A stretch of DNA of 10,233 nt from JAVBQU01 sp031548675. GTDB taxonomy: Bacteria; Bacteroidota; Bacteroidia; Bacteroidales; P3. The notes below the pieces were generated by a model, which was given only the letters and a program-made list of their open reading frames with translations, did not search any database and was not told where the DNA came from. The stretch spans positions 1 to 10,233 of the forward strand of contig JAVBQU010000186.1 of NCBI GenBank assembly GCA_031548675.1, written 5' to 3'. How positions within the stretch are numbered: position 1 is the first letter of the stretch; each line of letters starts with the position of its first letter. Positions 1-5,941 of this stretch are shown piece by piece. Both the position numbers and the translations under genes were made by a program.

Positions 1-52
1 TGTAATATTTTTCATTTTACTGAAAAGCAAATATTTATATTTTGAAAATACA

Positions 53-119
53 GTAAAATATACCGTATTATGGAGGATATATCTTCTAGAATGCTCCGTT
101 TTTGTAAAATTTACCGTAT
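53..119 (+). repeat. 16-bp direct repeat pair, copies 51 bp apart
   Basis: Copies at 53-68 (GTAAAATATACCGTAT) and 104-119 (GTAAAATTTACCGTAT) differ at one base. The second copy contains a dyad, GTAAA-A-TTTAC, and the first keeps it with one mismatch. The 51-bp period is close to five helical turns and is also 17 codons. The second copy overlaps a -7-like box at 117-125. A pair of regulator sites is one reading; a remnant of duplicated coding sequence or chance in AT-rich DNA are others. Confidence 0.5.
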
Positions 120-388
120 GTTTGCAAAGAAATTAGGAAAATACCACCCTAAAATTCAGACTACTCAACTTTGACTACAGATTTATATGGATTTATAAGT
201 TTACAAAATTATTTTCCATCTTTTAAGTCACAAAGCACAAAATGGTTCAATAGACTGGCTTTTAGATCTATCATAAGGTGCTGAAAGTATTAATAATCTA
301 TTAAAGCAATTCTAGATATTTCTTATTTTTCTAAGGCCCTTTCTAAATAATTTATTCTTGCCTTCCAATATCTTACATTTTATCACTG

Positions 389-417
389 TTGCTTTCTTAT
401 TCTTTTCGTATCTTTGC
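389..417 (+). promoter_or_regulatory. Probable gldF promoter (Bacteroidota type)
   Basis: TTG at 389-391, a 17-base spacer, and TATCTTTGC at 409-417 match the Bacteroidota primary sigma factor pattern (TTG, 17-23 bases, TAnnTTTGC). Transcription would start near 423, leaving a leader of about 75 bases before the gldF ATG at 500. It implies that gldF is the first gene of its transcript. The call rests on motif and position only. Confidence 0.55.
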
Positions 418-499
418 AAGCTATTGTTCAGGTTTTATTTCTATAAATTGAAATTTTACCAAAGGCTCAATAATATCTATTCATTATATATTTGAAACC

Positions 500-1231
500 A
501 TGTTTACGCTATTCAAAAAAGAACTTACCAGCTTTTTATCATCATTAATCGGTTATATTGTTATTGTTGTATTTTTGTTGATAACAGGTTTATTCCTTTG
601 GGTATTTTCTACAGATTATAATGTTTTTGATTTCGGCTATGCCTCCATCGACGGATTATTTATGATGGCTCCTTTTGTATTTTTATTTCTCATTCCAGCA
701 ATAACCATGCGTTCATTTTCCGACGAAAAAAAAACAGGCACTATAGAACTTTTGCTTACCAAACCTTTAAGCGACCTACAGATTATTACCGCTAAATATT
801 TAGCAGGATTAGCCTTGGTTATACTCTCATTATTACCTACCTTGATTTATTTTTTAAGCGTTTATAACTTAGGCTTACCCAAAGGAAATATCGATATGGG
901 AGGCATGTGGGGCTCATACTTGGGATTATTATTTTTAGGAGCATCCTTTGTCTCTATCGGAATTTTTACATCCTCTATTACCGATAACTCCATTATCGCA
1001 TTCGTGTCAGCAGTAGTAGTATGTGCTTTTGTTTATACTGGCTTCGAACTAGTAGCATCCATAACGTTTTTGTCGGGTGCTGATTTTCTAATACGCTTTT
1101 TAGGTATCAATTTCCATTATGCGTCTATAAGCCGAGGAGTTGTCGATACACGAGATGTATTATATTTTCTGAGCTTAATTGCTATATTTATACTCATGAC
1201 TAAAATCTCTTTACAAAGCAGAAAATGGTAG
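500..1231 (+). CDS. gldF: GldF-type ABC-2 transporter permease
   Basis: A 243-residue polytopic inner-membrane protein, close to the usual GldF length of about 240. About six hydrophobic segments are visible (roughly residues 14-36, 50-70, 98-122, 139-160, 165-190 and 217-234). Between the second and third lies the cytoplasmic S-x-E-K-x-x-G-T-x-E-L-L-L-T-x-P motif (about residues 74-89), a hallmark of ABC-2 permeases. In Flavobacterium johnsoniae GldF works with the ATPase GldA and with GldG in an ABC transporter needed for gliding; homologues also occur in non-gliding Bacteroidota, where the substrate is unknown. Here gldG follows after 67 bases, the standard gldFG order. No ATPase gene is in the window, so it must be encoded elsewhere, as gldA is in F. 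johnsoniae. The name is secure at family level; a role in gliding is not implied. Confidence 0.9.
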   Translation: MFTLFKKELTSFLSSLIGYIVIVVFLLITGLFLWVFSTDYNVFDFGYASIDGLFMMAPFVFLFLIPAITMRSFSDEKKTGTIELLLTKPLSDLQIITAKYLAGLALVILSLLPTLIYFLSVYNLGLPKGNIDMGGMWGSYLGLLFLGASFVSIGIFTSSITDNSIIAFVSAVVVCAFVYTGFELVASITFLSGADFLIRFLGINFHYASISRGVVDTRDVLYFLSLIAIFILMTKISLQSRKW

Positions 1232-1298
1232 GAAAACAGTAAAAAAATCGGACAACCCATTTTCAATATTTATATTTAAGCTATAAAGTAACTATACA

Positions 1299-3065
1299 AT
1301 GGATACTGCACAAACACCCAAATCTATATCAACAAGCAAAAAAGATGTAAAACGAAGCAACATTATTCAATTTGCCGCCGGTTTAATTATTATTGTTTTG
1401 CTAAACATTATCGGCTATTATATTTTTACCCGTTTCGACCTAACTTCCGAAAAGAGATACACTTTATCGCCTGCGACCAAGAAGTTAATTAAAGAGCTAG
1501 ATGATGTTTTATATATAAAGGTTTATCTTAAAGGCGATTATCCTTCAGAATTCAAAAAGTTGGAAAACGAAACCAAAGAAATGCTTAGCGAATTCAGGGC
1601 ATATAACAAGAATATAGAATATGAATTTATAGACCCGAATGAATCCCCTAATTCCAAAGATCGCAATCAGCTTTACCGTCAGTTAATGGAGAGCGGACTG
1701 CAACCTACCGATTTACAAGTACGAACCAAAGGAGGCGAAAGCCGTATGATTATTTTTCCGGGAGCTTTGGTTACCTACAAAGGGAAAACTACTGCATTAT
1801 CATTGCTCGAAAATCAAATAGGTATTAACCGTGAATATGTTATCAACAACTCTATTAATTCATTAGAATACAATATTTCTAATACTATTCGTAAGTTAAC
1901 CATTGAAAACAAACCCAAAGTCGGCTTCCTTATGGGACATGGCGAACTTGATAATACTCAAGTTGCCGGAGCATGGTATGCTTTAGCCGAGTATTACAAT
2001 GTTGAACGGGTTTCCATAGACGAAAAAATATTCAGCTTAACCGAAAGAGAGCAAGACTCTAAAGACTCTACCAAATATCATATTAAGAATAAATATGATG
2101 CATTAATCATTGCTAAACCCGAAACAGCATTTTCCGAAAAAGACAAATTTATATTAGATCAATACATCATGTATGGAGGCAGGGTTATGTGGCTTATCGA
2201 CCCGGTAATGGCAGACATGGACAGTTTGGCAAATACAAGCACAATGCCGGCAATTGGGCGGGATCTAAATTTAAACGACCAGCTTTTTACCTATGGTGTC
2301 CGTTTAAATTCAAATCTTGTTATGGATTTAAATGCGGTCCCCATCAAAATACAAACGGGAATGATGAATAATACGCCGCAGATCAGTATGCTGCCATGGT
2401 ATTATTTCCCGGTTTTATTGCCCACATCAAGCCATGTAATTGTAAATCATCTAAACGCCATAAAAACAGAATTTACAAGTTCATTAGATACCATTGCCAA
2501 TAATATTCAAAAAACCATATTATTAAGTTCCTCCAACTACAGCAGAGCCGTTAATGTCCCTGTTATTGTTGATTTAACCATAGCCGGTAAAAAACCAGAC
2601 AAGCGTTTGTTTAAACAACATTTCTTACCTATTGCCGTTTTATTGGAAGGTGAATTTACATCTGCTTATGACGGACGCATGCCTTATGGCATAGCTTCAT
2701 CGGAGATAATCGGATATAAAAAACAAAGCAAACCTACCAAAATGATTGTGGTTGCAGACGGAGATATTATAAAAAATCAATTCAATAGAAAACAAGGCTT
2801 CCCGCTTCCATTAGGTTTTGATCAGGATTTAGGAGAAACATTCGGAAATGAAGAATTCATTTTAAATTGCATGAATTATTTGTGCGATGAAAGCGGATTA
2901 ATTTCCGTACGATCACGCGAGACCAGAATAAGAGTGCTTGATCAAGCCCAGATTAATGAAGATAAATTTATATATCAAATCATTAATATAGCTGTTCCGA
3001 TTATTTCAATTGCCCTGCTCGGAATAATTTTAATGATTATTCGTAAAAAGCGTTTTGCTCAATAA
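1299..3065 (+). CDS. gldG: GldG, gliding-motility-associated ABC transporter auxiliary protein
   Basis: The product has 588 residues, slightly longer than typical GldG (about 560). A basic N-terminal tail is followed by a membrane helix at about 22-44 and then the family signature RFDLTSEKRYTLSP (45-58). A large extracytoplasmic part includes a GHGE motif (213-216) after a hydrophobic strand and a WLIDPV strand (298-303), consistent with the ABC-type auxiliary (GldG/IFT52-like) domain. A second helix near the C-terminus (about 560-582) ends in a basic cytoplasmic tail. This two-anchor layout suits a periplasmic module attached to the GldF permease. It lies 67 bases after gldF and 47 before the DUF4340 gene, with no strong promoter in either gap, so co-transcription is likely. 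The ATG at 1299 gives a sensible N-in tail. The family call is strong; the substrate is unknown. Confidence 0.9.
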   Translation: MDTAQTPKSISTSKKDVKRSNIIQFAAGLIIIVLLNIIGYYIFTRFDLTSEKRYTLSPATKKLIKELDDVLYIKVYLKGDYPSEFKKLENETKEMLSEFRAYNKNIEYEFIDPNESPNSKDRNQLYRQLMESGLQPTDLQVRTKGGESRMIIFPGALVTYKGKTTALSLLENQIGINREYVINNSINSLEYNISNTIRKLTIENKPKVGFLMGHGELDNTQVAGAWYALAEYYNVERVSIDEKIFSLTEREQDSKDSTKYHIKNKYDALIIAKPETAFSEKDKFILDQYIMYGGRVMWLIDPVMADMDSLANTSTMPAIGRDLNLNDQLFTYGVRLNSNLVMDLNAVPIKIQTGMMNNTPQISMLPWYYFPVLLPTSSHVIVNHLNAIKTEFTSSLDTIANNIQKTILLSSSNYSRAVNVPVIVDLTIAGKKPDKRLFKQHFLPIAVLLEGEFTSAYDGRMPYGIASSEIIGYKKQSKPTKMIVVADGDIIKNQFNRKQGFPLPLGFDQDLGETFGNEEFILNCMNYLCDESGLISVRSRETRIRVLDQAQINEDKFIYQIINIAVPIISIALLGIILMIIRKKRFAQ

Positions 3066-3112
3066 TCTAACGGACTGCTTTGCCCTGCATATAAAATAAT
3101 AAAACAAATAAG

Positions 3113-4207
3113 ATGAAGAATATTTGGAAAAAAAATAAGATAATTATCATAGTTGTCGTAGTAATAGCAGCAGTAGCCGGCATACTATTATTAACCAGAG
3201 AAGATAAAACACTTCAAGATAATTTTGCGGTACAAGACATAGAAACTATTACCAAGATTTATATGTCGGACAAGAAAGACCGGCAATTACTGCTCGAACG
3301 GCAAGATGATGACAAATGGAAGCTTAATAAAAAGTATGCCGCACGTCCCGATATTATGGAGAATCTGCTCTCCACCCTTCGGGAGATGCGTATAAGCCGA
3401 CCCACTCCCCGCACAGCCCTAAAAAATGTGATTGAAACGATGGCAGCTTCCAGCACAAAAGTTGAAATCTACCAAACAAGGTACAGGATTAATTTATTTG
3501 ATAAAATAAAACTATTTCCTCATGAGAAATTGACTAAAGTAATTTATGTAGGTTACGATACCCAAGATAACATGGGAACTTACATGCTGCTTAAAGGCGA
3601 AGAAAAACCCTATGTTATTTACAAACCCGGATTCAGAGGATTTCTTTCTCCAAATTTTTTGGTTGTAGAAGATTTGTGGAGAGACCGTCTGATTTTCGAT
3701 TACAGTGCAGCCGAAATACAAAGCATAGAAGTTAAAACCAGAAACCCACAAGATGCTTTCAAACTTGAAAAAACAGAACGTTTTTTTACCTTAACCAGTT
3801 TAGCCAGCAATCAAAAAATCTTAGATATTGATACCGCTAAAGTTATTGATTATATATCCTCATTTAGAAATATTGCTTTCGACGGATTTAAAAACAATAT
3901 GGATAAACAAGAAAGAGATACCGTTATCAACAAAGTTATACCCGAATATATTTTAACTATTACAGGAATTACCGGAAAAAAATCAAGCATTAAAGTATAC
4001 GAAAAACCTTGGAACGGACCTTCTGAAATAGATGAAGACGATATGCGTTCCCAATTAGACAAAGACATGCGCTATGCTTTGGTTTACAATGACGCAGATT
4101 TGGTTTTAATCCAGAACTATATTTTCGACCGCATTTTAAAACCTATCAGTTACTTTATTAGGCAGCCGGAAAATATACAAGCTCATAATACAAAGCAAAC
4201 CAAATAA
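3113..4207 (+). CDS. DUF4340-family membrane-anchored protein
   Basis: The 364-residue product starts with a short lysine-rich tail, then one strongly hydrophobic helix (about residues 9-28), then a long hydrophilic part expected in the periplasm. The segment after the anchor (residues 30-110), including F-A-V-Q-D-I-E-T-I-T-K-I and a D-D-D-K-W-K-L strand, fits the start of DUF4340, a domain commonly encoded next to GldG-like genes. A second similar repeat, with K-L-E-K-T-E and F-T-L strands, appears at about 205-255. Function is not established. Position as the last gene before a strong terminator, 47 bases after gldG, argues that it belongs to the same transporter module, perhaps as a periplasmic partner of GldG; that is inference. 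No enzyme motif was seen. An alternative is a separate envelope protein that is merely co-transcribed. Confidence 0.75.
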   Translation: MKNIWKKNKIIIIVVVVIAAVAGILLLTREDKTLQDNFAVQDIETITKIYMSDKKDRQLLLERQDDDKWKLNKKYAARPDIMENLLSTLREMRISRPTPRTALKNVIETMAASSTKVEIYQTRYRINLFDKIKLFPHEKLTKVIYVGYDTQDNMGTYMLLKGEEKPYVIYKPGFRGFLSPNFLVVEDLWRDRLIFDYSAAEIQSIEVKTRNPQDAFKLEKTERFFTLTSLASNQKILDIDTAKVIDYISSFRNIAFDGFKNNMDKQERDTVINKVIPEYILTITGITGKKSSIKVYEKPWNGPSEIDEDDMRSQLDKDMRYALVYNDADLVLIQNYIFDRILKPISYFIRQPENIQAHNTKQTK

Positions 4208-4221
4208 ATTCCAACAGGATA

Positions 4222-4274
4222 TTTTCAAACATTTGCCTAAGTAAATTATTTAGGCAAATGTTTGAAAAATTTTT
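4222..4274 (+). terminator. Strong intrinsic terminator of the gldF-gldG-DUF4340 operon
   Basis: The arms 4222-4240 and 4250-4268 pair perfectly over 19 bp around a 9-base loop that can itself close further. Five T residues follow (4270-4274). The hairpin starts 14 bases after the DUF4340 stop codon. The T run merges with the -7 box of the next promoter. Confidence 0.85.
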
Positions 4275-4282
4275 ATCTTTGC
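4274..4282 (+). promoter_or_regulatory. Probable promoter -7 box for the barrel gene
   Basis: TATCTTTGC matches the Bacteroidota -7 consensus TAnnTTTGC, with transcription expected to start near 4288 and a leader of about 55 bases. No TTG lies at the usual distance; that position falls inside the right arm of the terminator hairpin. The box is therefore good but the upstream element is weak or absent. Confidence 0.45.
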
Positions 4283-4343
4283 AATTCCGATGTATTATTC
4301 AGAATTAGAGACTCTTTTTTAAGAACCATAACTCATTAATTGT

Positions 4344-5105
4344 ATGAGAAATATATTATTAACGCTTACCTTATTAATTCCTGTTGCGTTGTTTGCCGGC
4401 AATAATCCTATGACAACCTTTTTAGCCACTCCGCTACCCGAAGCCCCTCCTGCCTACCGTTCAAGCATGAAAGGTAAAAATTTTGCAGGCTTTTTTGGAG
4501 GATATAATATGTACATGGGCAGCATGAGTGATTCATTAGACGGCGGAATGATGAGTGTCGGAATACATGGCAGATATTTTATTAATCATAAATTTGCTGT
4601 CAGTGCAGACTTTGCTGTAGGATTCGGCAAAACAAAAATAGATGCATTAGACAAATTAATCTCTGACAACATTCCTGACACAATGACCCAGTTCTATTTT
4701 TCAGAAATTAAAAACCGGGCATATTCCATACCAGTTACATTCAGCGTAGAATACTTTCTTACACGCAAAACCAACCCTAGCAAGTTTAAAGGTTACATCG
4801 GCTTAGGTATAGGCTATGTAGCCATTTTTAGAAATGCAGAAATGGTTTATACTGATGATTTTGCCCGTTCAACCGACCCTATGGATGTAGCTCTTCGAAG
4901 TGCTTTCAATGAAATTTCAGACCCCTATAACAGAACCTTTGGCGGATTTGCTATTTCTCCCAAATTAGGCTTTTTATGGACGCCCAATGAATATTTCGGT
5001 TTTACAGGCGAAGCTAAATTTTCCGCTATTGTCGGGAAAGAATTTGTACCCGGACTAACATTCAATGTAGGTATGGTTTTTCAGCTAAGTAACAGGAAAA
5101 ACTAA
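4344..5105 (+). CDS. Small secreted outer-membrane beta-barrel protein, function unknown
   Basis: The product has 253 residues with a clear Sec signal peptide: MRN, a hydrophobic core (residues 4-16), and probable cleavage after A18 (LFA|GN). The mature part alternates hydrophobic and polar residues in strands rich in glycine and aromatics, for example around residues 48-60, 71-95, 125-140, 150-165 and 203-215. The final strand (about 235-250) runs L-T-F-N-V-G-M-V-F-Q-L, as in porin-like barrels, although the protein ends in a short polar tail rather than an aromatic residue. An eight-stranded OmpW/OmpA-like barrel is the likely fold. A proline-rich stretch follows the signal peptide. It has its own probable promoter and sits between the Gld-type operon and rplU; nothing in the context gives a function. 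Start ATG at 4344 is the one that places the signal peptide correctly. Confidence 0.7.
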   Translation: MRNILLTLTLLIPVALFAGNNPMTTFLATPLPEAPPAYRSSMKGKNFAGFFGGYNMYMGSMSDSLDGGMMSVGIHGRYFINHKFAVSADFAVGFGKTKIDALDKLISDNIPDTMTQFYFSEIKNRAYSIPVTFSVEYFLTRKTNPSKFKGYIGLGIGYVAIFRNAEMVYTDDFARSTDPMDVALRSAFNEISDPYNRTFGGFAISPKLGFLWTPNEYFGFTGEAKFSAIVGKEFVPGLTFNVGMVFQLSNRKN

Positions 5106-5134
5106 AAACAGGGAAAATATTTTACAGAAAACGA

Positions 5135-5165
5135 TTGTAGTTACAAATCTTTTTTGTAACTTTGC
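5135..5165 (+). promoter_or_regulatory. rplU-rpmA promoter (Bacteroidota consensus)
   Basis: TTG at 5135-5137, a 19-base spacer and TAACTTTGC at 5157-5165 fit the Bacteroidota consensus almost exactly, with a start of transcription near 5171. The leader would be about 45 bases, A/T-rich, without a Shine-Dalgarno sequence. A perfect 9-bp dyad covers the spacer and -7 box. Confidence 0.75.
5139..5161. repeat. Perfect 9-bp inverted repeat over the rplU -7 box
   Basis: AGTTACAAA (5139-5147) and TTTGTAACT (5153-5161) are exact reverse complements around the 5-base loop TCTTT. The right arm contains the TAAC of the -7 box. No T run follows, so it is not a typical terminator for the upstream gene. 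It could be an operator, or a chance dyad in AT-rich DNA. Confidence 0.5.
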
Positions 5166-5215
5166 AAACCAAAAATTTCGGAAAGCATTTTATAAAAATA
5201 CAAAATATAAATACA

Positions 5216-5524
5216 ATGTACGCAATAGTTGACATCGCAGGACAGCAATTTAAAGTTGAAAAAGATCAAAAAATCTTTGTTCATCGCTTAGCTGGAGAAG
5301 AAGGCTCAAAAGTAGAATTTACGTCAGTACTTTTAAAAGAAAATAACGGTACGGTAACTGTAGGCAAGCCTACTATCAGTAATGCTAAAGTTACTGCAAC
5401 TATCTTAAACCATACCAGAGGCGAAAAAGTTTTGATTTTCAAGAAAAAAAGAAGAAAAACTTATCAAAAATGCAATGGTCATAGAGATTATTTGACACGC
5501 ATTCAAATTGATGGTATTGCATAA
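5216..5524 (+). CDS. rplU: 50S ribosomal protein L21
   Basis: The 102-residue product starts MYAIVDIAGQQFKVEKDQ, the conserved L21 N-terminus, and ends with the conserved K-V-L-I-F-K-K-K-R-R-K-T-Y-Q-K-C-N-G-H-R motif (about residues 70-89), which contacts 23S rRNA. Length matches the family (about 103). The ATG at 5216 is chosen over an in-frame TTG at 5162, because the TTG lies inside the promoter -7 box, upstream of the expected transcript start, and would add 18 residues that L21 lacks. rpmA follows after 39 bases, the near-universal rplU-rpmA pair, and both should share the promoter at 5135-5165. L21 is a primary large-subunit protein bound to 23S rRNA. Confidence 0.97.
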   Translation: MYAIVDIAGQQFKVEKDQKIFVHRLAGEEGSKVEFTSVLLKENNGTVTVGKPTISNAKVTATILNHTRGEKVLIFKKKRRKTYQKCNGHRDYLTRIQIDGIA

Positions 5525-5563
5525 GTAAATTAAAAATTCAGGGATATATAAAATCTTAAAATT

Positions 5564-5821
5564 ATGGCACATAAGAAAGGGGTCGGTAGTTCTCAGAACG
5601 GACGCGAATCACATAGTAAACGTGTAGGTATTAAAATTTTCGGAGGACAAAAAGTTATTTCCGGAAATATCATTGTTAGACAAAGAGGAACCCAGCATAA
5701 TCCCGGCGAAAATGTAGGTATGGGCAAAGACCATACTTTATTTGCCTTGATTGATGGTGTGGTTGAATTCAGAAAAAGACGCGACGATAAATCTTTCGTT
5801 TCAGTTAAGCCTTTGGCATAA
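5564..5821 (+). CDS. rpmA: 50S ribosomal protein L27
   Basis: The 85-residue product begins [20 protein letters not shown], the diagnostic L27 N-terminus, whose tail reaches towards the peptidyl transferase centre. The core carries [10 protein letters not shown] (about 34-43) and [14 protein letters not shown] (about 48-61). It lacks the N-terminal extension that is cleaved off in Firmicutes-type L27. It is the second and last gene of the rplU operon; a terminator begins 23 bases after its stop. Confidence 0.97.
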   Translation: MAHKKGVGSSQNGRESHSKRVGIKIFGGQKVISGNIIVRQRGTQHNPGENVGMGKDHTLFALIDGVVEFRKRRDDKSFVSVKPLA

Positions 5822-5843
5822 CAAAACCTTTAAATAAATAAAC

Positions 5844-5876
5844 AAAAGGGTAATCTGTAGAAGATTATCCTTTTTT
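5844..5876 (+). terminator. Intrinsic terminator after rpmA
   Basis: Arms 5844-5856 (AAAAGGGTAATCT) and 5862-5874 pair over 13 bp with one G-T wobble around a 5-base loop. The right arm runs into six T residues (5871-5876). It closes the rplU-rpmA transcript. Confidence 0.8.
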
Positions 5877-5901
5877 GTTTAGAGAAAAACTGTAAATTTG
5901 C
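5875..5901 (+). promoter_or_regulatory. Probable promoter of the lipoprotein-envC pair
   Basis: TAAATTTGC (5893-5901) matches the Bacteroidota -7 box. The nearest TTG (5875-5877) is 15 bases upstream, a little shorter than the usual 17-23, and is formed by the terminator's T run. Transcription would begin near 5907, about 35 bases before the ATG at 5942. Confidence 0.5.
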
Positions 5902-5941
5902 AACCAAAATACAGCTTTAATAAAAAAATAGACCACATGAT

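Larger units (their letters stand above)
1..499. other. Intergenic region upstream of gldF, no convincing gene
   Basis: About 500 AT-rich bases without an open frame I would call a gene. A 34-codon frame (70-174, +) and a 21-codon frame (209-274, -) exist, but neither resembles a family I recognise. Two 16-base direct repeats lie at 53-68 and 104-119. A sequence fitting the Bacteroidota -7 box (TATGTTTGC, 117-125) overlaps the second repeat but has no well-spaced TTG upstream. The right end carries the likely gldF promoter (389-417). The region could be a plain spacer, the 3' flank of a gene outside the window, or a decayed gene. I saw no tRNA, riboswitch or insertion-sequence end. Confidence 0.6.

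Noticed and set aside
70..174. A 34-codon basic frame (MEDISSRMLRF...) in the left intergenic region
   Set aside because: No recognised family, no placed promoter upstream of its start and no conservation data. It is kept only as part of the repeat observation.
209..274. A 21-codon minus-strand frame resembling a protein fragment
   Set aside because: Too short, with a stop shortly upstream and no recognisable family; calling it a transposase remnant would be a guess.
5139..5161. Reading the rplU dyad as a terminator of the barrel gene
   Set aside because: The stem is AT-rich and no T run follows the right arm; it fits better as a promoter-associated dyad.
5162..5215. An in-frame TTG that would extend L21 by 18 residues
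   Set aside because: The TTG is part of the promoter -7 box, upstream of the expected transcript start, and L21 proteins begin at the ATG at 5216.
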